45,436 nucleotides of DNA from TMED27 sp045106175 (GCA_045106175.1 JBGCEF010000026.1:1-45436); one strand, 5' to 3'; positions 17,183 through 25,235 are shown, numbered from the stretch's first letter. Notes: generated from the sequence alone by a model not told the origin. Program-made: numbers and translations.

Positions 17183-17323
17183 ATGCCTCATAAAAAACAA
17201 AACCTTCCCTCCAAAACTTGCCCTACTTGTAATCGCCCTTTCACATGGCGCAAAAAATGGGAAAAAAATTGGGACGAAGTTAAATATTGTTCAAAACGCT
17301 GCGCTAATGAAAAAAAATCTTAA
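17183..17323 (+). CDS. DUF2256 zinc-ribbon-like small protein, 46 aa
   Basis: Small protein with two CxxC-type pairs: CPTC at residues 13-16 and C36..C40 (KYCSKRC), joined by FTWRKKWEKNW. This is the DUF2256 signature: a basic linker rich in Trp and Lys between two Cys pairs, predicted to bind one Zn. The family is known for sitting next to cryptochrome/photolyase genes, and it does so here. It starts at an ATG with GGA and AGGAAG upstream, 13 bases after the PhrB-like stop, and its last 17 bases overlap the start of the next photolyase in another frame, so the two are probably translationally coupled. The role is unknown. Confidence 0.9.
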   Translation: MPHKKQNLPSKTCPTCNRPFTWRKKWEKNWDEVKYCSKRCANEKKS

Positions 17324-18878
17324 TCCCCCCTTAAAACCAAATATTCAGATTGTCTGGTTTAAACGTGACTTACGTGTTTATGATCATGCCCCTTTATTCG
17401 CCGCCAGCCACAATAAAATACCAACCATCCCGTTATATGTTTTCGAACCCGATTATTGGCAAAAACCCTTCGCATCATCAAAACACTGGGCCTTCATTCA
17501 TGATTGCTTAGGCGAGCTCAATGAAAAATTAACTTCACTCGGTCAGCCGCTTATCATTCGCATTGGTGAAGTCGCAGACGTCCTAAAGGAGCTACAAAAC
17601 ACACACACATTACAAACTATCTATGCTCACGAAGAAACAGGGAATCTATGGACATTCGAACGCGATAAACATGTGATAAAATTCTGCCAAGACAACAACA
17701 TTAATTTCATTGAACACCCCAATAATGGCGTTGTCAGACGTTTAAAATCACGCGACAATTGGTCAAAATACCGCAATGCGCGCATGAAAAAAGATTGTAT
17801 CCCCGCACCGACATCTATATCGCCATGTCCTGATATAACCTCGGACACACCACCACCAAAGGACGATCCAAAAACAGGCACTCTCATTAACGGCGTAACG
17901 CAAAAAGGCGGCCGCAAAGAAGCCATCAAAACACTTAAATCATTCCTCAATGAACGCGGCGATAACTATATCTACACGCTCTCTGCCCCCGGCCCATCTG
18001 AAATACACTGCTCACGATTATCAACACACTTAACATGGGGTACGCTTTCTGTACGTGAAGTCGTACAAGCCACGCAAAAACGAAAAAATACCCTCACCAG
18101 CGACGATTCAAAATCTTGGAAAAGAAATCTCAACGCGTTTCATTCACGCTTATCATGGCGCTGTCACTTCATACAAAAAATAGAGGACCAGCCAGAAATC
18201 GAAACGCACTGCATGCACGCAGCCTATGAAAATATGCGCGAACCCGATCATAACGAAACCTATTTCAAAGCTTGGAAAGCCGGACAAACAGGCTACCCAC
18301 TTATCGATGCCTGTATGCGCAGCCTGACTCATGATGGATGGATAACATTTCGCATGCGCGCAATGCTGGTGAGCTTCGCAAGCTATCAGCTATGGCTTGA
18401 TTGGCGCACAACAGGATACCATCTCGCCAAACTTTTCACCGACTATGAACCAGGCATCCATTACAGCCAACTTCAAATGCAATCAGGCGTGACCGGAATC
18501 AACACAATTCGCATCTATAACCCTATTAAACAATCCCAAGAACATGACCCCGATGGAACCTTTATCCGTAAATGGGTGCCTGAGCTTAAAAACGTGCCTG
18601 ATGCCTTCATCCATGAACCATGGCTTATGAACACATTCGAACAAAGTGACGCCAACTGCATCATCGGAAAAGATTATCCCGCACCCATCGTGGATCATAA
18701 AGAATCCATAAAAGCAGCACGCGCCAAAATGGCAGTCGTAAGACAAAAAGACGGCTTTCGCGAAGAATCCAGACAAATCTTCGAAAAGCTAGGCAGCCGC
18801 AAACGTCCACCATCAAAGCGAAAAAAGAAAACTAAGCCCAAAGAAACATCAAAACAACTCAGCCTTAATATTGATTAA
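17307..18878 (+). CDS. Cryptochrome/DNA photolyase-family FAD protein
   Basis: Second photolyase/cryptochrome, with the classical N-terminal antenna fold (IQIVWFKRDLRVYDHAPL) and C-terminal FAD domain. Core segments are WRCHFIQKIE, YFKAWKAGQTGYPLIDACMRSL, GWITFRMRAMLVSF, YEPGIHYSQLQMQSGVTG and RIYNPIKQSQEHDPDGTFIRKWVPEL. The last ~35 residues form a Lys/Pro/Arg-rich tail (RKRPPSKRKKKTK) that may bind DNA or be disordered. The protein is 523 aa, slightly long. I cannot tell CPD photolyase from cryptochrome by eye. Its start overlaps the DUF2256 end by 17 bases, so the three genes from 15640 are likely one operon. Confidence 0.93.
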   Translation: MKKNLNPPLKPNIQIVWFKRDLRVYDHAPLFAASHNKIPTIPLYVFEPDYWQKPFASSKHWAFIHDCLGELNEKLTSLGQPLIIRIGEVADVLKELQNTHTLQTIYAHEETGNLWTFERDKHVIKFCQDNNINFIEHPNNGVVRRLKSRDNWSKYRNARMKKDCIPAPTSISPCPDITSDTPPPKDDPKTGTLINGVTQKGGRKEAIKTLKSFLNERGDNYIYTLSAPGPSEIHCSRLSTHLTWGTLSVREVVQATQKRKNTLTSDDSKSWKRNLNAFHSRLSWRCHFIQKIEDQPEIETHCMHAAYENMREPDHNETYFKAWKAGQTGYPLIDACMRSLTHDGWITFRMRAMLVSFASYQLWLDWRTTGYHLAKLFTDYEPGIHYSQLQMQSGVTGINTIRIYNPIKQSQEHDPDGTFIRKWVPELKNVPDAFIHEPWLMNTFEQSDANCIIGKDYPAPIVDHKESIKAARAKMAVVRQKDGFREESRQIFEKLGSRKRPPSKRKKKTKPKETSKQLSLNID

Positions 18879-18908
18879 GCATAAAAATTCAATAATACTT
18901 TGTTTGTT

Positions 18909-19490
18909 ATGTTCATTATTAAACGCATCGTAAATTTTGGTAATGTCTTCAGGGTCAAACCCGAAGGTCAGAATAAAGAATTCTGGATCTCGCAAATCGT
19001 TGTCATTTTAGCAACCGTTTTAGGGGTATACCTCGCCGCAACAGAAGGGTTTAAATTAGCTATCCATTTCGATCGCCTGTCCGAACAGCGCGATAACTAT
19101 TACTTACAAAAAGCATTCTACGATGAAATTTCCGACAATATTGAAACCGCGGAATCAATGCTCGAGAAGTTAGAAGCCAACCCAGGCAACGCCAAATATA
19201 TATTAGAAAACCATCAGTTCAGCCTTTATATCTGGAACACAATGCCCGAACATAATGCGACCTTCCAAATTCCGACAGAAGTTCTTAATGATTTAAGATC
19301 TTATTACGCCAATAACACAAAAAACCGTGAAGATATAAAATCTTCATGGGCCTATGATGCGAATCAAGCGCGAAAACGCTACACATCAAAAACTGATCAT
19401 ATCAAAACAAACACATTGCCAAAATTAGAAGGCAATATATTAAAACTAGAAAATAAACTAAATAAAAACGGGTTTTTAGAAACACATTAA
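18909..19490 (+). CDS. Unknown membrane-anchored protein, 193 aa
   Basis: Unrecognised. A basic N-terminal stretch is followed by one transmembrane helix at about residues 27-50 (ISQIVVILATVLGVYLAAT), and then a ~140-residue soluble part that is mostly helical, with a coiled-coil-like C-terminus (LPKLEGNILKLENKLNKNG). This layout resembles small single-pass proteins of the DUF6090 type, but I am not sure. The ATG at 18909 is used in place of a TTG three codons upstream. It follows the photolyase by 30 bases on the same strand and may be a fourth member of that operon. It converges on hisB with 16 bases between stops. Confidence 0.7.
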   Translation: MFIIKRIVNFGNVFRVKPEGQNKEFWISQIVVILATVLGVYLAATEGFKLAIHFDRLSEQRDNYYLQKAFYDEISDNIETAESMLEKLEANPGNAKYILENHQFSLYIWNTMPEHNATFQIPTEVLNDLRSYYANNTKNREDIKSSWAYDANQARKRYTSKTDHIKTNTLPKLEGNILKLENKLNKNGFLETH

Positions 19491-19506
19491 ACGGCGAATC
19501 AAAACG

Positions 19507-20097
19507 CTACAAAGAGCCTTTGGTACTTGGTAATTGACCATCCGCGCTCGGATCAACTTCTACTGCCATCCGCAACGCTTTAGCACATGCCTTATAAATG
19601 CTTTCAATAATATGATGGTTATTATCACCATATTCATTCTTAACATGAAGCGTAATTCCCGCAGCCTGCGCAAACGCGTTAAAGAATTCTTGAAACAATT
19701 CCGTATCCATTTCACCCAAACGTTGCGTCGTAAAATCTGCCTGCCAAATCAAATAAGGACGATTAGAAAGATCCAAAGCAACACGGCTTAAAACTTCATC
19801 CATCACAAGGGTAAAATGACCATATCGACGAATACCCATCTTATCACCAACCGCTTCTTTCAACGCTTGGCCCAATGTAATACCAACATCTTCCGAGGTA
19901 TGATGCCCATCAATGTGCAAATCACCATCCGCTTTAATCGTCATATCAATTAATGAGTGCTTAGACAGCTGCTCCAACATGTGATCAAAAAAACCAATAC
20001 CAGTGTTAATATCGCTCACTCCAGTACCATCAAGGTTAACTTCAACCGATACGCTCGTCTCTTTTGTCTCGCGGCTAATTTTACCAATACGCGCCAT
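19507..20097 (-). CDS. hisB: Imidazoleglycerol-phosphate dehydratase
   Basis: Mn-dependent dehydration of imidazole glycerol phosphate to imidazole acetol phosphate. Family landmarks: GTGVSDINTGIGFFDHML near 27-44, GDLHIDGHHTSEDVGITLGQAL with the metal-ligand His residues, then RYGHFTLVMDEVLSRVALDLSNRPYL, and NEYGDNNHHIIESIYKACAKALR. The length of 196 aa is the monofunctional form; no phosphatase domain is fused. It lies about 8 kb from hisH and faces away from tauE and hslV. In other alphaproteobacteria it typically heads a hisB-hisH-hisA-hisF-hisE operon. Confidence 0.97.
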   Translation of the reverse strand: MARIGKISRETKETSVSVEVNLDGTGVSDINTGIGFFDHMLEQLSKHSLIDMTIKADGDLHIDGHHTSEDVGITLGQALKEAVGDKMGIRRYGHFTLVMDEVLSRVALDLSNRPYLIWQADFTTQRLGEMDTELFQEFFNAFAQAAGITLHVKNEYGDNNHHIIESIYKACAKALRMAVEVDPSADGQLPSTKGSL

Positions 20098-20220
20098 ACT
20101 CTTAAAATTCCTGCTTTTAATGTAAAGTTTCTCTGTGTCAGAGAAATAAAATTAAAATCTACACTATTTCAAGCATTTTTGCTATGCCTAGCAACACATA
20201 ACTCTTTTAAAGGATTCACT

Positions 20221-21045
20221 ATGGAATTTTTAATCGCCGCTGGACTCCTCTCACTTTTGGGCATATTCGCTGGTTTTTCTGCGGGTCTATTGGGCATTGG
20301 CGGCGGTGCAGTCCTTGTTCCTGGCATTTATTACATCCTCAAACATTTCGGTTTTAGCGATGTCGCCATGCATGTTGCCGTTGGCACATCTCTTCTTACA
20401 ATCGTTTTCACCGGAACCTCAAGCGCTCTTGCACATCACAAAAAGGGCGCTGTTGATGTGTCAATATTAAAACAGTTTCTACCCGGCGTCGTAATAGGCG
20501 TTTTAATAGGGACTTATCTATCCGACCTTCTACCAACCGAAGGCTTAAAAATCATTTTCGCAGGAAGCCAGTTAGCATTTGGCACATACATGATCCTACG
20601 TACGAATAAAACAAATCTGGTCGATGCCCTACCAAAACAGCCCTACTTAACCATCTTTGCATCCTTAAACGCTGGACTGGCCACAATGATGGGCGTGGGC
20701 GGCGGCGTACAAAACGTAACCTTCATGACCATTTGCAACGTCACAATCCATAAAGCAATAGCAACCGCAGCCGCCATCGGCCCCTTTATTGCCGCTATTG
20801 GTGCTGCCGGGTTCATAACAATCGGTTTGGATAACGCAAATCTTCCCCCTTACAGTCTTGGCTACATCAATTTCGCAGCCTTCGCCTGCATCATCCTCAC
20901 CAGCGTCGCATGCGCGCCTTTAGGTGCAAAATTAGCCCACAATCTGCCTGTACCCACGCTAAAAAAATATTTTGCTATCTTCATGTTAGTAATCGCCGCA
21001 AAAATGCTCCTTGAAATCTTCACGGATTTTAAAGTCATCGGATAA
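20221..21045 (+). CDS. TauE/SafE-family membrane transporter
   Basis: Sulfite exporter TauE/SafE family (DUF81), a permease of small anions, often sulfur oxyanions. About eight hydrophobic segments are visible, with two internal family repeats. The first repeat begins GIFAGFSAGLLGIGGGAVLVPG near 15-35, and the second is GLATMMGVGGGVQNVTFM near 155-175. The ATG at 20221 (274 aa) is chosen because AAAGGA lies 7 bases upstream and MEFLIAAGLL is a natural first helix; the open frame continues upstream but antisense to hisB. It is divergent from hisB across 123 bases and precedes hslV by 80 bases. The transported substrate is not determinable. Confidence 0.92.
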   Translation: MEFLIAAGLLSLLGIFAGFSAGLLGIGGGAVLVPGIYYILKHFGFSDVAMHVAVGTSLLTIVFTGTSSALAHHKKGAVDVSILKQFLPGVVIGVLIGTYLSDLLPTEGLKIIFAGSQLAFGTYMILRTNKTNLVDALPKQPYLTIFASLNAGLATMMGVGGGVQNVTFMTICNVTIHKAIATAAAIGPFIAAIGAAGFITIGLDNANLPPYSLGYINFAAFACIILTSVACAPLGAKLAHNLPVPTLKKYFAIFMLVIAAKMLLEIFTDFKVIG

Positions 21046-21088
21046 TTAAAAAACCATTCTAAAGACAGCCTTAAAACGCGTGTAAAAC

Positions 21089-21119
21089 CTTGACGTAACT
21101 ACCGCATAAGTCCATATAT
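21089..21119 (+). promoter_or_regulatory. Possible sigma-32 (RpoH)-type promoter for hslV
   Basis: CTTGAC at 21089-21094, 15 bases, then GTCCATAT at 21110-21117, resembles the heat-shock consensus CTTGAA-N13-15-CCCCATNT. The same bases also give a housekeeping-type TTGACG-N17-CATATA. Either reading places the transcription start at or within a few bases of the hslV ATG (21126), so the mRNA might be nearly leaderless. hslVU is heat-shock induced in many bacteria. Confidence 0.35.
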
Positions 21120-21125
21120 GAGGTT

Positions 21126-21686
21126 ATGACAGATCATCAAAATTACGCAAAAGCGCAGCTATGGCGCGGTACAACAATCCTCTCTGTTCGCAAAGACAAT
21201 AAAGTCATTATTGCTGGCGATGGACAGGTTTCAATGGGCCAAACCGTTCTTAAAAACAACGCAAGAAAAGTCCGCCGTTTAGGGCGTGATGACGATATCA
21301 TCGCTGGCTTCGCTGGTTCTACAGCTGATGCCTTTACGCTCTTTGAACGCTTGGAAGCCAAACTCGAAGCCCACCCCGGCCAGCTCACCCGCGCATGCGT
21401 AGAGCTTGCAAAAGACTGGCGTACAGATAAATACCTACGCAAACTCGAAGCCCTCATGGCGGTTTGTGATAAAGATACTTCACTCATTCTAACAGGCAAC
21501 GGCGACGTTGTTGAACCACAAGACGGCATCATCGGAATAGGCTCAGGCGGCAACTATGCTCTAGCCGCCGCCCGCGCTTTATATGATCAAGATTTAAACT
21601 CTGAAGACATCGCAAAGAAAGCCATGGAAATTGCTGCTGATATATGCGTTTACACCAACGACAATCTTACGATTGAAACGCTCTAA
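21126..21686 (+). CDS. hslV: ATP-dependent protease HslV, peptidase subunit
   Basis: Proteasome-like N-terminal nucleophile peptidase that forms a double hexamer capped by the HslU ATPase. The mature catalytic Thr is Thr16 in RGTTILSV, exposed by removal of a 15-residue propeptide. Other landmarks: KVIIAGDGQVSMGQTVLK with the conserved Asp and Lys, GFAGSTADAFTLFERLE, and IGSGGNYALAAARAL. The length of 186 aa is normal. GAGG lies only 2 bases before the ATG, which is too close for standard spacing. HslU is 1.1 kb downstream on the same strand, separated by an unrelated opposite-strand gene. Its stop overlaps that gene's stop by 4 bases. Confidence 0.97.
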   Translation: MTDHQNYAKAQLWRGTTILSVRKDNKVIIAGDGQVSMGQTVLKNNARKVRRLGRDDDIIAGFAGSTADAFTLFERLEAKLEAHPGQLTRACVELAKDWRTDKYLRKLEALMAVCDKDTSLILTGNGDVVEPQDGIIGIGSGGNYALAAARALYDQDLNSEDIAKKAMEIAADICVYTNDNLTIETL

Positions 21687-22618
21687 GCCAAATCAAAAGC
21701 AACTGCGTATCTCCGTAAAAAATCAGGTAAATCACGCGGAGGCTCTTTCATCTCATCATCAATGCTACGCCCTACTTTTGGCGGCGGCGGCGGGAAATTT
21801 TCTTGTCCATTGGTAAAAGATCGCCCGCTTATTTTTAGGCCCTCTTTATCAAAAACTTCTATCGCCTCAATAAAACGATCAGGATCATGGGGTTGCCCCT
21901 CTTTATCAAAATGCTTCCTTTGCGAAACTTGGCCATTTGGGTGATACAATTCCGCAAGCTTTCTAATGCCCCCATGGAAAATAATTTGACGCTCTATGGT
22001 TGCATCATCGTTATATCCAATAATTGCACCAACATCATCAGAAGGACTTTCATAAACACCATCAATTTTATAATGCTGTGTCTTTAAATGCCCATTAGGC
22101 CACAAATGCCACATCGATGGCTTCCCTATTGATGGTGCATGTTCAACGCCGTCCTTAAAATGCAATGCACGAACCTGAATCAATTCACCAGATTGGTCCC
22201 TCGCATACTCTTGTGATGCTGCCTCACCAGGACTTGGATCGTTATATTCACCATTTGTATTAAAATATGCACAATAAAAAGATCCGTTATTTTTATTCAA
22301 TCTTTGAAATCCCGGCTGTATTTCACCGTTTTTATCTAACACAGAAACGACCTTAGCGCCATATTTTAAAGTGCCTCCAGCATCTTTTCTTTCTGTAAGC
22401 TCTTCAAATAGCTTAGCCGGATTTTCTTGGATTTTTACATCAATCGGTGTGGCCGCTAATGCAAGCTGCGCTCTAACATCCAAACTAACATAGGTAGTGA
22501 CATCAAAAACAGAAGACCCCGTCCTCTGTTCAAAATCAATCTTTATAACCCTATGAACAGCATGGTCTAGAGCAGTTTTATTAGAAGGTTTTTGAGAGGT
22601 GGATTTATCAGTATTCAT
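21683..22618 (-). CDS. Unknown protein with MORN-like repeats, 311 aa
   Basis: No family is recognised overall. The central and C-terminal parts contain variants of the aromatic-Gly-x-x-(K/R) MORN/YwqK-antitoxin-type repeat: HLWPNGHLKTQHYKIDG, YHPNGQVSQRKHFDKEG and IEVFDKEGLKISGRSFTNG. The N-terminal ~70 residues are basic and polar without a signal peptide, and a Pro run (FPPPPPK) lies near 275. It sits between hslV and hslU on the opposite strand and overlaps hslV by 4 bases at the 3' end. In bacteria such repeats are sometimes membrane-associated or toxin-antitoxin related, but nothing here shows which. Confidence 0.7.
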   Translation of the reverse strand: MNTDKSTSQKPSNKTALDHAVHRVIKIDFEQRTGSSVFDVTTYVSLDVRAQLALAATPIDVKIQENPAKLFEELTERKDAGGTLKYGAKVVSVLDKNGEIQPGFQRLNKNNGSFYCAYFNTNGEYNDPSPGEAASQEYARDQSGELIQVRALHFKDGVEHAPSIGKPSMWHLWPNGHLKTQHYKIDGVYESPSDDVGAIIGYNDDATIERQIIFHGGIRKLAELYHPNGQVSQRKHFDKEGQPHDPDRFIEAIEVFDKEGLKISGRSFTNGQENFPPPPPKVGRSIDDEMKEPPRDLPDFLRRYAVAFDLA

Positions 22619-22769
22619 TTTGAGTTACTCCTTTTAAGATTTAAGAATAATTTATAGCATTATAAAAAACAGCATGTCAATATGCATATATTATTCAAAG
22701 CTCTTTTAATCATGCGAGCATCCGCAACACCTCTTGATTTTGTTCAACAAACGCTCTAAATCTTGCCTC

Positions 22770-24092
22770 ATGAACAAAGACATCTCCTCCTTCACGCCAC
22801 GCGAAACCGTTAGCGAACTTGATCGCTTTATTATTGGTCAATCTGATGCAAAAAAAGCCGTTGCCATTGCTATGCGCAATCGCTGGCGCCGCATGCAACT
22901 CGATCCAGAACTTCAAGAAGAAGTATACCCCAAGAACATTCTCATGATCGGACCAACAGGCGTTGGTAAAACCGAAATCGCTCGTCGCTTGGCAAAGCTT
23001 GCCAATGCGCCCTTCATCAAAGTTGAAGCCACAAAATTCACCGAAGTCGGCTATGTTGGCAAGGATGTGGAATCCATAATTCGCGATCTTACCGAAGCAG
23101 CAATACACATGACCAAAGATACAATGCGTACTAAGGTCAAAGCCAAAGCAGAAATCTACGCTGAAGAACGCGTCTTAGATGCTCTGGTTGGAGAGAGCGC
23201 AGGAGATTCAACCCGCGATTCCTTCCGCAAAAAATTACGCACGGGCGAGCTGAATGATCGTGAAATCGAAATCGACGTACTCGACTCGTCAAACCCAATG
23301 GGTGATATGATGGACATTCCGGGCATGCCCGGCGCATCTATGGGTATGATCAATGTTGGTGATATGTTCGGCAAAGCCTTTGGTGATCGCACTAAGAAAA
23401 AGAAAATGAGCGTCGAAGAAAGCTACGAAATCCTTATAGGTGATGAAAGCGAAAAACTTCTCGACGAAGATAAAGTCATTGCCGATGCTCTTGAATTAGT
23501 ACAACAAAACGGCATCGTCTTTATCGATGAAATTGATAAGATCGCGGCACGTCAAGATGCGCGTGGCGGTGATGTTTCTCGTGAAGGCGTACAACGTGAT
23601 CTATTACCACTTATCGAAGGCACAACCGTGACAACCAAACATGGCACAGTCAAAACCGACCACATGCTCTTTATCGCAAGCGGCGCCTTCCATTACGCAA
23701 AGCCATCCGACTTACTCGCCGAGCTTCAAGGCCGTCTTCCTATCCGCGTTGAATTACGCGCACTTACAGAAGATGATTTTAAGCAAATTCTAAAAGACAC
23801 CGAAGCCAGCTTAATCAAACAATATGTAGCCCTGATCGGAACCGAAGACGTAACATTAGAATTCGAAGACAGCGCCATAAACGAAATCGCAAGATTATCT
23901 TTTGAGGTTAATGAACAAGTCGAAAATATTGGCGCACGCCGTCTACATACAGTCATGGAAAAATTATTAGAGGAAATCAGTTTTACGGCAACAGATCGTA
24001 AAGGCGAAACTATTAATATTACCGCCGATTATGTCCGTGAACATGTGGAAGACCTCGTAAAATCATCAGATCTCAGTAAATTTATACTTTAA
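22770..24092 (+). CDS. hslU: ATP-dependent protease HslU, ATPase subunit
   Basis: AAA+ (Clp/Hsp100) unfoldase that feeds HslV. Walker A GPTGVGKT is at 61-68, Walker B GIVFIDEIDK near 250. A central I-domain with DSSNPMGDMMDIPGMPG and a lysine-rich turn lies about 115-235, followed by REGVQRDLLPLIEGT, the C-terminal VNEQVENIGARRLHTVMEKLLEEI and a terminal LSKFIL that docks on HslV. The ATG at 22770 gives 440 aa, the usual size, and MNKDISSFTPRE matches the family start; 12 further upstream codons are open but atypical. No Shine-Dalgarno. A palindrome TTGTTCAACAA lies at 22740-22750. It is separated from hslV by the MORN-like gene. Confidence 0.97.
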   Translation: MNKDISSFTPRETVSELDRFIIGQSDAKKAVAIAMRNRWRRMQLDPELQEEVYPKNILMIGPTGVGKTEIARRLAKLANAPFIKVEATKFTEVGYVGKDVESIIRDLTEAAIHMTKDTMRTKVKAKAEIYAEERVLDALVGESAGDSTRDSFRKKLRTGELNDREIEIDVLDSSNPMGDMMDIPGMPGASMGMINVGDMFGKAFGDRTKKKKMSVEESYEILIGDESEKLLDEDKVIADALELVQQNGIVFIDEIDKIAARQDARGGDVSREGVQRDLLPLIEGTTVTTKHGTVKTDHMLFIASGAFHYAKPSDLLAELQGRLPIRVELRALTEDDFKQILKDTEASLIKQYVALIGTEDVTLEFEDSAINEIARLSFEVNEQVENIGARRLHTVMEKLLEEISFTATDRKGETINITADYVREHVEDLVKSSDLSKFIL

Positions 24093-24098
24093 ATTTTT

Positions 24099-25157
24099 TT
24101 ATGAACTAACAGCGAGATCCATAACGGCCTGTGTCCCGCCAACACCAGGCTCTATTGCTGCTTCATATCTAATGGCATTGGTCTGAACAAAATCACTCAA
24201 ACCATCAATATTACATCGTAAAACAATCACGGATTGCCCCTCACCAAATTTAAACTCCGGCCTGACAAGAGCGAGCATTTGTCGCCTTTGATCAAGACGA
24301 CCAGCTTGAAACAAACTTGCAATCATCGAATCCGTTCTCATTTCAAGTGCTATATCAACATACGCGTTATCTTTTGCATCATACGCACACACCCTATAGC
24401 CTGGCACATCGCATTCATCATCTAAGCCCGACGGCTGTGCTTTATCCCAATCTGGTGAGATGGCAAATATATAATCCTGACGTCTTTTTGACTTAACTGC
24501 ATTAAGCAACGCTTCTGGTTCTGTAAGAATAAGAGACGACAAAGATCTTTTATCTTTGCCAATACGGACTTCAACATCTCTTCGCTCATCCTCATTAAGA
24601 CCTTCATACATATCCCAAAGATCACCAATATTCACATAATTCGTATATGCTTTTTCTTTGGTACCCTTTAATTTGCCAGCCCTGTCAAAACTACTATCAA
24701 CATCCTCATTATCACTTTTTAATTTAACGATAATTTTATTATCAACACCACGATGTTTGTATTTTATACCTCTCTGGCGCAAACGCATAACAGCTGGACT
24801 ATATTGCGAACAATCTTCATTATCATGAAATCCTTTATCAATGCGCCAATGTGTCGCTTTTCCATCCTTGCTTTTTTTCACATGCGAAGCACTTAACGCA
24901 TCACCACCACAACACGGACAACCAAAACTCCATCCTTTATGACTAAAGGGCATAGTTATTTTAAGCGGATCGATATTCGTATCTTTAAAAACATCTGCAG
25001 GATCTTTCCCCTGTCGCAACTCATCAAATTGCATAGCCGTAAGATCAACATAATCACCCTCTTCAAAACTTTGATGAACAGCGCGCATGGCAATACGCGT
25101 CGGGTCATAGCTATGAACCGATTGATTATGATGCGGAGATAGTCGTAATGCACTCAT
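24099..25157 (-). CDS. Unknown protein with a Cys/His metal-site-like motif, 352 aa
   Basis: Family not recognised. A CPCCGG knuckle lies near residue 80, followed by TxHW and FHDNEDCSQYS, giving Cys-Cys, His, His, Cys spaced over ~45 residues. This pattern resembles the treble-clef finger near the start of CoiA-like or DUF6035 proteins. I see no nuclease motif downstream, so the analogy is weak. The C-terminal half is globular and Asp/Arg-rich. No signal peptide or membrane helix is present. It converges on hslU with 6 bases between stops. An isolated gene with its own promoter region of ~78 bases shared divergently with the M23 peptidase. Confidence 0.68.
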   Translation of the reverse strand: MSALRLSPHHNQSVHSYDPTRIAMRAVHQSFEEGDYVDLTAMQFDELRQGKDPADVFKDTNIDPLKITMPFSHKGWSFGCPCCGGDALSASHVKKSKDGKATHWRIDKGFHDNEDCSQYSPAVMRLRQRGIKYKHRGVDNKIIVKLKSDNEDVDSSFDRAGKLKGTKEKAYTNYVNIGDLWDMYEGLNEDERRDVEVRIGKDKRSLSSLILTEPEALLNAVKSKRRQDYIFAISPDWDKAQPSGLDDECDVPGYRVCAYDAKDNAYVDIALEMRTDSMIASLFQAGRLDQRRQMLALVRPEFKFGEGQSVIVLRCNIDGLSDFVQTNAIRYEAAIEPGVGGTQAVMDLAVSS

Positions 25158-25235
25158 ACAAGCTAAGTTTGTATCATTGATAAAATATTATGTCAAATAA
25201 TTAGGGCGTATACTTTATATGCAATCTTTGTTCTT

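Noticed and set aside
23574..23590. parS-like sequence TGTTTCTCGTGAAGGC in hslU
   Set aside because: Four mismatches and the palindrome is broken.
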